64,000 nt of DNA from assembly GCA_016932575.1 (NCBI GenBank), contig JAFGCO010000018.1, forward strand, positions 34,590 through 98,589. The letters are read 5' to 3'. Origin of the DNA: a bacterium. GTDB taxonomy: Bacteria > Zhuqueibacterota > QNDG01 > JAFGCO01. The notes beneath the pieces were generated by a model. It was not told where the DNA came from and did not search any database. It worked only from the letters and a program-made list of their open reading frames with translations. A program made the position numbers and the translations under genes. This document shows, in pieces, positions 46,153 through 55,477 of the stretch; within the stretch, counting starts at the first letter, position 1, and the number at the start of each line of letters is the position of its first letter.

Positions 46153-49100
46153 CAGATTAGAGACGACAAAATCACACCCGAACCAAAAAACCAGAACCAA
46201 AGAAAAGAATACCCGGTTTCAGAAGCATGTGTGGGTTGTGCGTCTCCAACCAGAATAAAAGGGGCCCAAAAAAACGGATGGGCATATGAGATTTGAACAC
46301 CACCCATATTGCCGGTTGTTTTTATTAAATTAATTTTTGCCTGCCGAAGCGCCTCAGCTTTTGATTTTCCTTGTTCCAGGTAATGATAAAAATTCGTCAT
46401 CAGTTGCGCAGTAGAAACATCGGAAACGTTCCATAAACTGACCACAACAGAATGCGCCCCGGCCGAAAGAAAAGCGTGTGTCAAACCGATAACACCTTCA
46501 CCTTGTTTCAATGCGCCCAATCCGGTATTGCACGCACTCAGCGTGACGAGGTCTGCTTTCAATTTCATATTGACTATTTCAAACACCTGTAAATATCCGT
46601 CTTCTGCAGAATCTGCATCCATGGCGAGCACGAGTCCGGAATAGAGAGGCTGTCGTTCATCCAGAATGCCGTGAGTGGAAAAATGAAGAACCCTGTAATC
46701 CCCGGCTGTCTCCTTGATCGTTTCCTCCTTGGCATCAATGCCAATCAGCATATGCACCTCTTTAAACGACCCGCTGATCTGCTCGATTTCGTAGGTTGAA
46801 AAAGGTAGTGGCCGAAATGACCTTCCTTCTTGTCTTGTAGCGAAAGTCAGGGGATTATTTAATCCCCGAAACGCCATGCCAATGGCCAGCAGGTTGTCCC
46901 CTTCAAATGCTTCATGCAATTGAAAAAAGCGGGGATCAAGAAGACTTGCGGAACAAGCATATGAAATGGGATAATTCTCTATGAGATAAGTTGAATGTTC
47001 ATAGTTTGAATACCATTTGGATACAGATTCGTCAGTTTTACTTCGGGGATCAACAACGAGCACTTCGAATGGAAGATAGAAAAGTGCATCATCAGGGATA
47101 ATAAGCAGCTCATCTCCCTTATTAAGATAAGGTTCAATGGGTTTGACAAGCTGACAATAGAGTTCATGCGCTTTATCAATATCAAACATAATCGCCAGCG
47201 GATCTTCAATCTCGATCAATGGCCGACGTATCTCCTCAACGGCAGATTGAATATCCGATTCTGTCAAAGCAATATCCGCCATTGCAATATGCCGATCCCG
47301 TACAATAAAGGCATAACTGTGGTTCATTCCAATGGCATATTCTATAAGAACACGGCCGGGTGTTGCAATACGATCGCAGATTTTCTGAACAGTAAGGGGC
47401 TGTATTTGTGACAAGCCGGGCAACTCCTTCCAGCGGCAGCGATCTACCTTTTCCTGAATCTTTTCAAATTTATTTTTTGCAGCTGATAATGATTTTTCAA
47501 GGCTGTCCAATGATGAAATCCGGGATTCTTGTTGAAATATGGCGGCATACAGCCTGGATTGAAGTGTATAAAGGTTTTGCTCGGCTTTACTATACTCTTC
47601 CATCAGTTTCAAAGGAATATTTTGGTCCAGACTTGTTTTGTTAAGATAAAAGAGATCAAGCAGGATTCTTGATTTGGACTGTTCAGCGAAGCGAAATGCC
47701 ACTTCGATATAATTCTCCTGGGGATCCCTCCGATTAAGTTCGGCCAGAATATGAATTAATTCATCATAGAGCCGGGTTTTTTCTTCAAAATACAAGACGC
47801 GTAATTCCTGTCCGGCAATGCCGCCCCGAATCTGCTCGATGTGATCAATGGCCTTTCTGTAATAAGCTTGAGCAGTCATTAAACTGTCAAGCTCCTGATA
47901 AAGCCGGCCCAACTCCCGGCAGGCGCGAATCATCTGGGGAATATCCTTGAGACGCTCTGTGATTTTCAGTGCGCGGAGACTTGCTTTTTTTGATTGATCA
48001 AAGGCCTTCTGTTTGCGATTAAGCCGGCCTATATTTAAAAGGATATCAGGAATTCTGCGGGCATTTTGAGATCGTTCTGCCAGAAGCAGGCTTAGGGTCA
48101 GTTGTGATTCCGCTTCCCTGAATCGTCCAAGCTCTTGATAAATGTAACCCAATTGGCTCCGAATCTGAATTTCATTTGGCACCAGTCCCAGATTACATGA
48201 CAATTGAAGCCCCTCATTCAGGCAAATGAGTGCACTGTCCGTTTGACCGACAGAATAATAGATATGGCTGATATTGAATAACAGATTCACTTCACGCTCT
48301 CCTGCATTTAAAAGCCGGGCCAGTATCAGGGCCTGATGCAAGTACTGTTTTGCCGCCTTCAAGTCTCCCAATTTCTGGTAACAGACTCCCACATTCTCCA
48401 GATATCGGATTTCGGCCTGTTTTTCACCAACTTCTCTGGAAAGCTTAAGTGCTTTTTCATAATATTCAAGACCTTTTGAATAATGCCCGGATGCATTCTC
48501 AATCATGGCCATATTGCCCAGCACATGGGCCACAAACAACTGATTCCCGGATTGATGATGCAATTTAAGCGCCAGTTGATAACAAATCCTTGATGAATCC
48601 ATACGGCCGATCTCATAGAATATTCGGCCCATCGTATTCATATTACGGGCCTGTTCATCAATATTATCAATCCGCCTGGCAAATTGAAATGCTTGTCGAA
48701 AACAATCCAGTGCTTTAAAAATGTTCCCCTTGTTTTGCTCAATAAGGCCTAAAAATCGATTACAATATGCCGCAAATCGAAGATCATCGGTCTGTTCACT
48801 CAATTCAGCGGCCGGGATTAAATAGGTCAATGCCGAATCATACATGGTTTGGTTAAAATAGACCCAGCCAATCTGTAACAAACAAGCTGAATATTGAGCT
48901 GTATCTTTTTCAATTTCCAGGAATGATTTACATTCACTTAAGGATTTCAGCGCTTCATCATATTGCCCGAGCCTGTTTTGAATCATGGCCACATTAAGCT
49001 GTATGACAAATTGATGTTTGATAAAACCGATTTGTTTGTACAGCCTGGCGGCAAGAGTATAATGGGTTAATGCTTCTCTGATGTCCCCCATCTCAGACTT

Positions 49101-49865
49101 TAAATTTCCAAGCATGTTCAATAACCGGCCTTCTTCTTCCTTCCATTCTTTCTTCCGGATGAGCTTAAGCGTATACAGGCAGAGTGATTCACACGTTTTA
49201 AACTCGCCCTTTTGAAACAGGGCCTGCGTTTTCTCGATTTTTGCATATATAAAAGAATCATCAGGTGGATAAACGCGATCAAAATAAAAAACAGCCTCAG
49301 TATATTTTTTATCGGCGGTTTTCAGATAACCCAATGCAAAATTCAGCGTCAGATTTAATGAGTCAGCAGACATGCTTTTCTGCAAATAGAGACGGCAATC
49401 AGACAATTGGTTGCTTTTTTGACAGCAATCCACCAGCGATCTGTAAATAAGATGATGCCGTCTTCCATGTTCCAGGGCATTCTTAAAAAACTCAATCGCT
49501 TTCGGATAGTCTTGTTTATTCTGATAGAAAACACCCAATCCATATAATGCACCCACGGCCCTGGATGTGTCGCTGATCATGCCTTCCAGATAATGACAGA
49601 CATCATCAGGACACTCCATTTTCTCATGCAGGATGACAATTAAGCTGAATGCTTCAAGAAAATCAGGTTTTTTCTGGATAAGTGTCCTGATAATTTGAGC
49701 GGAATCGTTAAACCGCTGTTCGCCCATCAGGTTCAGCGCATGGTTGTAGGTCTGTCTGATCCCGGTGTCATCGTAACTTATATCCTGTGAAAAAATCATA
49801 GCCGCATTCCAGAGGAAAAACAGAAGAATCATGCACAGAAATTGTGAATCGCGACGATGTGCCAT
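46101..49865 (-). CDS. Exported TPR-CHAT (caspase-like) peptidase
   Basis: 1254 residues. Signal peptide (about 1-26, ending near MIFSQ), about fifteen TPR-type repeats (roughly 35-700) with the typical A-Y-Y/G-Y spacing, a helical linker, then a CHAT domain (about 840-1215). Catalytic His is in VLHFSTHG (His1065) and Cys in LSACNTG (Cys1112), the two hallmark motifs; GAHSVVVSLWNVSD is the conserved core strand. A last membrane segment (about 1220-1243) is followed by a basic tail. The topology suggests a periplasm-facing, membrane-tethered peptidase. CHAT peptidases cleave protein partners; the sigma/anti-sigma pair beside it is the obvious candidate. Confidence 0.88.
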   Translation of the reverse strand: MAHRRDSQFLCMILLFFLWNAAMIFSQDISYDDTGIRQTYNHALNLMGEQRFNDSAQIIRTLIQKKPDFLEAFSLIVILHEKMECPDDVCHYLEGMISDTSRAVGALYGLGVFYQNKQDYPKAIEFFKNALEHGRRHHLIYRSLVDCCQKSNQLSDCRLYLQKSMSADSLNLTLNFALGYLKTADKKYTEAVFYFDRVYPPDDSFIYAKIEKTQALFQKGEFKTCESLCLYTLKLIRKKEWKEEEGRLLNMLGNLKSEMGDIREALTHYTLAARLYKQIGFIKHQFVIQLNVAMIQNRLGQYDEALKSLSECKSFLEIEKDTAQYSACLLQIGWVYFNQTMYDSALTYLIPAAELSEQTDDLRFAAYCNRFLGLIEQNKGNIFKALDCFRQAFQFARRIDNIDEQARNMNTMGRIFYEIGRMDSSRICYQLALKLHHQSGNQLFVAHVLGNMAMIENASGHYSKGLEYYEKALKLSREVGEKQAEIRYLENVGVCYQKLGDLKAAKQYLHQALILARLLNAGEREVNLLFNISHIYYSVGQTDSALICLNEGLQLSCNLGLVPNEIQIRSQLGYIYQELGRFREAESQLTLSLLLAERSQNARRIPDILLNIGRLNRKQKAFDQSKKASLRALKITERLKDIPQMIRACRELGRLYQELDSLMTAQAYYRKAIDHIEQIRGGIAGQELRVLYFEEKTRLYDELIHILAELNRRDPQENYIEVAFRFAEQSKSRILLDLFYLNKTSLDQNIPLKLMEEYSKAEQNLYTLQSRLYAAIFQQESRISSLDSLEKSLSAAKNKFEKIQEKVDRCRWKELPGLSQIQPLTVQKICDRIATPGRVLIEYAIGMNHSYAFIVRDRHIAMADIALTESDIQSAVEEIRRPLIEIEDPLAIMFDIDKAHELYCQLVKPIEPYLNKGDELLIIPDDALFYLPFEVLVVDPRSKTDESVSKWYSNYEHSTYLIENYPISYACSASLLDPRFFQLHEAFEGDNLLAIGMAFRGLNNPLTFATRQEGRSFRPLPFSTYEIEQISGSFKEVHMLIGIDAKEETIKETAGDYRVLHFSTHGILDERQPLYSGLVLAMDADSAEDGYLQVFEIVNMKLKADLVTLSACNTGLGALKQGEGVIGLTHAFLSAGAHSVVVSLWNVSDVSTAQLMTNFYHYLEQGKSKAEALRQAKINLIKTTGNMGGVQISYAHPFFWAPFILVGDAQPTHASETGYSFLWFWFFGSGVILSSLICYFIFFNNRRALVKKGS

Positions 49866-49984
49866 GTTTCAACCAATCGTTCATTCCCGGGATTTCACAA
49901 ATATTATTTTTGCAGTACTTCATTCATTTTCAATTCGGCATCCATATCAATCGTACTTACAACAACATCCGTGTCCGTCCCATT

Positions 49985-50428
49985 CTAATTATATGATTCC
50001 ATAATCTGTTCATCTTCTTTCATCAGGTCATCAGCAATGGTTTCCATCTTCATATTTTCCCAAAAAGAGAGTTTTTTATGAATCTGCATATATTTTAAAG
50101 GAATCGGATGTGTTCCAGCAACCACTGGTATGCCATATCGTTTTTCAATAAATTCTATAAAATGAAAAATTCTCGGGCAAGGAGGATATCCGACAACAAG
50201 ACCTGTGGCCAAATGAATAACATCCGCTCCATTTTTAATCATCTCCTCAGGAACATATTCGACATTGCCGCCGGGACAGTCGCCGCAATAGGAATATCCC
50301 ACTATCTCAAGCAGTTCTTCTTTCGGATACTTCGCGAATCCGCCCACATGTTCCCTCATGGCACGAAAACATTTTCCACCCCCGCAGTTCTTATATCTTC
50401 CGCAGATAATGATTCCGATTTTTTTCAT
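49985..50428 (-). CDS. CGGC-domain protein
   Basis: 147 residues with the CGGC family layout: IIICGRYKNCGGGKCFRAMRE at the N-terminus (shown in part: NCGGGKCFRAM), GYSYCGDCPGGN in the middle and VVGYPPCPRI later. The cysteine clusters suggest metal or iron-sulfur binding; the function is unproven. AGGA precedes the ATG. The frame stays open beyond its TAG for 26 more codons (see findings). It lies in the metal/redox gene cluster. Confidence 0.82.
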   Translation of the reverse strand: MKKIGIIICGRYKNCGGGKCFRAMREHVGGFAKYPKEELLEIVGYSYCGDCPGGNVEYVPEEMIKNGADVIHLATGLVVGYPPCPRIFHFIEFIEKRYGIPVVAGTHPIPLKYMQIHKKLSFWENMKMETIADDLMKEDEQIMESYN

Positions 50429-50462
50429 GATTTCATTTCCTCTATTTGAATGTTGAACAGCT

Positions 50463-51356
50463 TTACATTACATTTTTATTTTGGTAGGATAAAATGACAT
50501 CGCCCACCCTGCACCCAATGTGATTCGCGATGACAGGGCACTTTGCCAGCAGCAGAAAAAAGACCGGACGATTCACACCCGACAGGGTTTCATAATTCCC
50601 CTGACCCTTGCTGATTACCATATCTGCATTCCAAAACAGTTTTTGGAAGGACGCGGAGCATAACGAAAGTAAGGTGCCCGGAGCATCCGAACCGGAAGAT
50701 ATCACCTGCGCCACAGTCCCGATACCGCAATCCCGGGCATCTTTCTCAAGGGCATCATTGATAGCGGGTTTTTCTTTCACTGCAAAATAGATCTCAATTT
50801 TTGGATACTGCTGATGGATGACTTCGAGAAGCACCCGGTCAAACACAATCTCGCCGGCATTGTCCGCCAAATAGAGAATATTGTCGATCTGAGCCAATTC
50901 GGATTTAAATTCCTCATACTTAAAAAAGCGGGCGCCTTCATGCTGGATTTTCTGCTGTTCATTCGCCAGAATTTTTTCCAGCTCCCGGTCAACATTCAGA
51001 GAATTTTTCACACCGTAATCGATAATATTACCGGCAATGGCCAGTTCAACTGCAGTAAACAAGGGATCGGTACTTTTATTGATCTTTTCTGTCAGCCGGG
51101 GATACATTTCAAGAGCCAGCCGGTTGCTCTGATCCTTAATCTCCAGATAGGGGTCTTCCACTCCGGTCATTTCCCGAACCACCTTATATATGGTCCGGGC
51201 CATTTCTGGTGGAGATGCCTCCAAACGAAATTCCGGAATCACACGGGCCACATCATTTAAGATCTGACGCTGCGTCACATCATCCGCTCCTGCGATCCGG
51301 GCCGCTTCAAGTGCCTGTTTGAAAAAGCAGGGAATGCAGTCTAAATAGGTTTTCAT
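50463..51356 (-). CDS. DUF89/ARMT1-like family protein (putative damage-control phosphatase)
   Basis: 297 residues. The N-terminal CIPCFFKQALEAARIAG with its C-x2-C pair and the AGNIIDYGV...ILYLADNAGEIVFD core are the DUF89 signature; the DNAGE motif supplies metal-binding Asp/Asn/Glu, and KGQGNYETL is the third block. Family members are metal-dependent phosphatases that remove damaged or excess phosphometabolites. AAGGAG lies upstream of the ATG. The gene sits between the CGGC and zinc-ribbon genes. Confidence 0.88.
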   Translation of the reverse strand: MKTYLDCIPCFFKQALEAARIAGADDVTQRQILNDVARVIPEFRLEASPPEMARTIYKVVREMTGVEDPYLEIKDQSNRLALEMYPRLTEKINKSTDPLFTAVELAIAGNIIDYGVKNSLNVDRELEKILANEQQKIQHEGARFFKYEEFKSELAQIDNILYLADNAGEIVFDRVLLEVIHQQYPKIEIYFAVKEKPAINDALEKDARDCGIGTVAQVISSGSDAPGTLLSLCSASFQKLFWNADMVISKGQGNYETLSGVNRPVFFLLLAKCPVIANHIGCRVGDVILSYQNKNVM

Positions 51357-51380
51357 AGGGCTCCTTATTCTTATTGAAAT

Positions 51381-51611
51381 TTATTTTCTGGTGATCGTTC
51401 CTGAATAATTAAACGCATGGGGCTTCATCTTAATCCACTTTCCTTCATCAACACCGATAGTATTACCGCATGAACATTTGATGATATGACCATCCCGGAC
51501 ACTGTTGTCTTCCTTGATTCGATCTTTCCAGCAATGCCATATCCGCCCTTTACCGATCTTTTTATAAATAAATATTTCTCTTCTGCATTTTGAACATTTA
51601 ATGTGTATCAT
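51381..51611 (-). CDS. Small zinc-ribbon protein
   Basis: 76 residues from the ATG at 51611 (overlapping the end of the methyltransferase gene by 14 nt in another frame). IKCSKCRREIF and IIKCSCGNTIGVDEGKW supply two Cys pairs separated by about 35 residues, a zinc-ribbon-like arrangement. Its closeness to the DUF89 and methyltransferase genes suggests one transcript. Not a named family to my knowledge. The upstream ATG at 51638 is an alternative start. Confidence 0.6.
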   Translation of the reverse strand: MIHIKCSKCRREIFIYKKIGKGRIWHCWKDRIKEDNSVRDGHIIKCSCGNTIGVDEGKWIKMKPHAFNYSGTITRK

Positions 51612-52182
51612 GATAAATTTTAAAAAAATTGAACACACAGCCTTGTATCAAAAAATCATCATGACTGAGGGTGTTGCAAAATTTTCCCTGAAATTGAAAA
51701 TTCTGATTAAGGATTTCATTTTTCACATCATCCCAGTGAAGATCCCTGAATTGATCGGCCGGAGCATCTTCAATCACATGCTTGGGATATACAGAAATCC
51801 ATCCGTCCACTTTTAAAACCCGATAAGCTTCGCGATACAGCATTTTTCTTTTTTCTTTATCCAGATAATGCAGTACATCATAGAGTAATATAACATCAAT
51901 CGATGCATCATCAAAATCAAGAATCACGTGTCCCTTTGTCTGAACAGGTTTGATATTCTTCAGATTCAAAGCTTCTGTCTTTCGAACCAATTGATTCAGA
52001 TCCCGCTGTTCTCTATCGATGGCATATACCTGGCCTTCCGGTCCGACTGCAAACGCAGCGGGAATGCTGTAATGACCCACCCGGGCACCGAAATCCAAAA
52101 CCGTCTGGCCGGTTTTTATCCCGGTCCTTTTTAAGAAGCGGACACCGTCTTCTCTTTCCCACTTTATTATCGCATCAATCAT
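51598..52182 (-). CDS. SAM-dependent methyltransferase
   Basis: 194 residues with a Rossmann methyltransferase fold: motif I VLDFGARVGHYSIPAA, acidic ribose-binding residue in YAIDREQ, and motif IV ILLYDVLHYLD. In motif I the usual G-x-G-x-G appears as G-A-R-V-G, still glycine-spaced. The substrate is unknown. It follows the radical SAM gene by 15 nt. Confidence 0.8.
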   Translation of the reverse strand: MIDAIIKWEREDGVRFLKRTGIKTGQTVLDFGARVGHYSIPAAFAVGPEGQVYAIDREQRDLNQLVRKTEALNLKNIKPVQTKGHVILDFDDASIDVILLYDVLHYLDKEKRKMLYREAYRVLKVDGWISVYPKHVIEDAPADQFRDLHWDDVKNEILNQNFQFQGKFCNTLSHDDFLIQGCVFNFFKIYHDTH

Positions 52183-52197
52183 TTTTTTATCGGGATC

Positions 52198-53160
52198 TTA
52201 TGACAAACCCTGATTATTCTGCGAAACGAAAAGTTTCCTTGCATAAAATATATTTTTCTGAAAAGATTTTCGCACCATCAGGCCCTGCTCGATGAGCTGA
52301 TCGACCGGAGACCAGTCGGATCCGGCTTTCTTTAAAAACTCATTCACAGCTTCTTCACGCATCGGATGCACAGCTGTAATATCCAGAAGATCCCGTTTGA
52401 CATCCCCGGTGAACGCAAAGGCATTGCCTTCGTACCCGATCAGAGTCTCGACGCTCCTCAATTCAGAGCTGAATACATGATAAGCTCGAATGATCGCTTC
52501 TTCTGTCGGCGGCCCGACCCATTTCTCTGCCGGCGGCCGGGTTGGAACGGATAAATATGAGATTTCCGGCGAAATCTTTTTTATGAAATCCGCCACGTCT
52601 TTCATATGTGCTTCACTGTCATTCAGATCGCGTACAAGCATGGTTTCCGTGACCAACCTGCCCGAAAATTCTTTGGAAAAAGATAGAATCCCGTTTAAAA
52701 CAGAATTCAGGTTTAATGAACGGTGAGGCCGGTTGATCCGATGCCAGATATCCTCCTGAACCGAATCGATCTTCACAGAAACCCAGTCGGCTTTCTTTAA
52801 ATCTTCCCTGACCATTTCATTGCCAATCAGGGAACTGTTGGTAATGACAGCTATTTTTTTCCCCGCGAAGCGGATTCGTTCAATGGCTTTCCCTAATTGA
52901 GTATCCATGGTCGGCTCGCCATCCGGCACAAATGTAAGATAATCGATGGATTCTCCCCGCTTTTCTGCAGAGGCTATTCTTTCCCCGACGCTTTTTTGTA
53001 TGTCTTCAGAAGGATAAAACACGCGGCGTTCCGCCTCCATTTTTATGGTACGTCCCAACTGGCAGTAGACGCAGGAATAGGTACAGAACTTGGGCGGGAT
53101 ATTGTTGATCCCGACACTCCGGCCGAGTCTTCTCGACGGTACAGGACCGAATGTAAGCAT
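52198..53160 (-). CDS. Radical SAM protein (TYW1-related group)
   Basis: 320 residues. The [4Fe-4S]-SAM motif is C-x3-C-x2-C with Cys26, Cys30 and Cys33 (FCTYSCVYCQLG). GPVPSRRLGRSVGINN before it and the FVPDGEPTMD and VSVKIDSV blocks are those of COG0731-type proteins related to wyosine synthetases, but many bacterial members have other, unknown substrates. AGGAGG precedes the ATG. Confidence 0.88.
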   Translation of the reverse strand: MLTFGPVPSRRLGRSVGINNIPPKFCTYSCVYCQLGRTIKMEAERRVFYPSEDIQKSVGERIASAEKRGESIDYLTFVPDGEPTMDTQLGKAIERIRFAGKKIAVITNSSLIGNEMVREDLKKADWVSVKIDSVQEDIWHRINRPHRSLNLNSVLNGILSFSKEFSGRLVTETMLVRDLNDSEAHMKDVADFIKKISPEISYLSVPTRPPAEKWVGPPTEEAIIRAYHVFSSELRSVETLIGYEGNAFAFTGDVKRDLLDITAVHPMREEAVNEFLKKAGSDWSPVDQLIEQGLMVRKSFQKNIFYARKLFVSQNNQGLS

Positions 53161-53369
53161 TACACCTCCTGATGATCAGTGATTACAGCATCGATGAAAT
53201 GATGCAATTCACATTAAACCCTGTTTGTCAATTGACCCATCATTCGAACGTTTTACCTGGCTTCCAGAATAGTGATTCGCAATCCAAAGACTGAATCTCT
53301 GAGATATTGTGCATTGAAAATCAGTTTATGTATGATTATCAAATAAGTCATATAGATAAAAAAATGACT

Positions 53370-54011
53370 TTATTTGTTTTTCCTCTGACTGTTTTGTTTC
53401 ACAAACAGAAGAGGAAACACAATATCACTCAGACAGCAAGGGGCCCAAACAGCAAGAAATAAAAATAAAAAAACAGCCACATATGAATACCAGGGTAAAG
53501 CACCTCCCATGGCCATAAGAATGTGGAATAACGATGCCCATGTACTCAATAAAACATGACCGGCGTGCGGCACCTTGGTTGCCGGCTTAAAACAGGCAAA
53601 GAGAACCCCGATGATTGCCAAAGGATTCACAAGCCACCATTTTTCAATAAATCCGAGATGAATGCCCCGATTGGGCAAATCCAACAGGATCTCCCCCAGG
53701 TAAGGGATAATGGAATCGCTGAGTGTGGCAATTCCAACTGAACCAAAATAACCGATCATCAGAAGCGCCCAAAGATTACACTTCCCCTTGATACATTTTT
53801 CACCGAAACGATCACAACTGTGAAGCCGATAAATCGACGCCGTAACCAGGGCGCTCAAAACAACATGGACAGGATGAAGAATATAAAAAATATTGTAGGA
53901 GATTTGTTCTGGAATTTTGAACGAGACGATGATAATGAGAATACCTATTATTGCGCCAAAGCTGGTAAACGGTGCATGCTTTTTCAGCTCCTTTGTAATA
54001 TATGTGATCAT
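53370..54011 (-). CDS. Multi-pass membrane protein of unknown function
   Basis: 213 residues with about six hydrophobic segments. Conserved-looking His and Cys residues lie at membrane boundaries (HPVHVVL, HSCDRFGEKCIKGKC, HAGHVLL, WAPCCLSD), compatible with a metal- or redox-linked membrane protein. I do not recognise a family. AGAGGAG is 7 nt before the ATG. It lies between the radical SAM and DUF401 genes. Confidence 0.6.
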   Translation of the reverse strand: MITYITKELKKHAPFTSFGAIIGILIIIVSFKIPEQISYNIFYILHPVHVVLSALVTASIYRLHSCDRFGEKCIKGKCNLWALLMIGYFGSVGIATLSDSIIPYLGEILLDLPNRGIHLGFIEKWWLVNPLAIIGVLFACFKPATKVPHAGHVLLSTWASLFHILMAMGGALPWYSYVAVFLFLFLAVWAPCCLSDIVFPLLFVKQNSQRKNK

Positions 54012-54113
54012 ATTCCATCTCCTCTTATATTAAGAATCCATGTTCCCGATGTTTTTTTATCAATGCATTCAATCATAATAACAATGTCTATTTCTTATTT
54101 TACGGCGCATCTT

Positions 54114-55313
54114 TTACAGGATGTATATCCCAATAACCGAGACCACTGTAAAACAGATCAGTGCCGGAAAAGCCAATCGTTTATAGAACGCCTTTAAATC
54201 GGTATGAAAATATTCCAGAGAAACTGAAACACAGGGATGCACAGGCGAAACAATATATCCCTGATAAACAGCAAAAAACATCACGGCAAATGTCGCCGGC
54301 TTCATGGATTGAACGCTGAATTGCGCCGAATAAATCGGCAGCAGAATAGCCACAGGCACCTGGACTCTACCGGTGGCAAATCCCAGAAGTGCCCCGATAC
54401 TCACGAGAAGAACGCCTTTGGGAAAATCTGCCTCAGCGATTACCCGGGATGTGGCGGATGCCTGAAATATATGCAGAAAAAGAAACATGCCGAGAATAAT
54501 GAAGACGAAATTCCATGGCTTCATTTGAATAACCACGGACTTAAACTGATTTAAATTCATATGGCTAAATCCAATTACCAGTATCAGGCTTACAGTAACA
54601 CCAATCATAAGCGGAACTTCAGGGATTGCCTTTTTAAAAAAAATCATGAGCAGAAAATGAATCAACGGGGCTATCAGAATCACTGCGACGGGAATAACAA
54701 TCTTTTTTCGATTCACAGGCAAATGATATTCATTTTTACTTTGAATATTCTTAAGCAAAACAAAATATCCCAAAACAGACATTAAAATAAATCCGGGCAA
54801 TAAATATAAAATGACCGCATATAGATTAACGTCAGCCATTGCTGTTGTTGCCAGCAGCATACCGAGTGGATATATCAGCAAAAACACGTGACGAAACCAG
54901 ACATTGATCGCTGTTTTGGTTTCCTTTGGTACATGTTGTCCGCTTTTGTCCACGGGCGGCGCCGAAAGCAATGCACCGCCCGGCATGGGCAGCATGCCGA
55001 TGAAGGCCGCTGTAAATGCCATAAAATAGCTGCTTTTCATGCGAATATGATGGACCAGGTCATCAATCATGCCGCTATGCTCCATCACGCCCCCGATGAC
55101 CGGAATAATCCCTACGGCCAGAGCAAGCAGTAAAATGGATGGATCCGTGATTGTCAGGGTTGTTTGGTCCAGCATATCACTTATCGAAAGACTGAACGCT
55201 CCGAGTACATAAGAGGCTGTCATAAGTCCCAGCCAAAGATTTTTCCGGGCAATGAGGAGCAGCAATCCGAGCGAAAAGAAAAATCCAAACCAGATTTTTA
55301 TTGTCATAGACAT
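54114..55313 (-). CDS. DUF401 family membrane protein
   Basis: About 399 residues with roughly ten hydrophobic segments. The SSYFMAFTAAFIGMLPMPGG region followed by ALLSAPPVD (PMPGGALLSAPP) and the FRHVFLLIYPLG block are the DUF401 signature, an ion-transporter-superfamily relative of unknown substrate. An alternative GTG start is at 55319. It follows the 47-aa ORF by 20 nt, and the following membrane protein may be co-transcribed. Confidence 0.82.
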   Translation of the reverse strand: MSMTIKIWFGFFFSLGLLLLIARKNLWLGLMTASYVLGAFSLSISDMLDQTTLTITDPSILLLALAVGIIPVIGGVMEHSGMIDDLVHHIRMKSSYFMAFTAAFIGMLPMPGGALLSAPPVDKSGQHVPKETKTAINVWFRHVFLLIYPLGMLLATTAMADVNLYAVILYLLPGFILMSVLGYFVLLKNIQSKNEYHLPVNRKKIVIPVAVILIAPLIHFLLMIFFKKAIPEVPLMIGVTVSLILVIGFSHMNLNQFKSVVIQMKPWNFVFIILGMFLFLHIFQASATSRVIAEADFPKGVLLVSIGALLGFATGRVQVPVAILLPIYSAQFSVQSMKPATFAVMFFAVYQGYIVSPVHPCVSVSLEYFHTDLKAFYKRLAFPALICFTVVSVIGIYIL

Positions 55314-55333
55314 ACCCACATTATCTTAACTTA

Positions 55334-55477
55334 TCAGGATTTTCCTTTTATTACCAAATATTCTTCAAGTGCTTCTTTCACTGTTTCATAAATAAAAAAC
55401 GCTTTTGCCATGTCAAGCATTTTGGGAAAATCAGTGATGCCATCATTCGTTATGATAGTAGTCTTGGTCGATTTCAT
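55334..55477 (-). CDS. 47-residue protein, possible ribbon-helix-helix antitoxin-like
   Basis: Absent from a length-limited gene list, but well supported: its ATG overlaps the stop of the upstream methyltransferase by 4 nt (ATGA), and it is followed by the DUF401 gene. The protein starts KSTKTTIITNDG, a short strand, and continues MAKAFFIYETVKEALEEYL, an amphipathic helix of the VapB-type ribbon-helix-helix pattern. No toxin gene is next to it, so it may instead be a small regulator or a remnant. Confidence 0.5.
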   Translation of the reverse strand: MKSTKTTIITNDGITDFPKMLDMAKAFFIYETVKEALEEYLVIKGKS

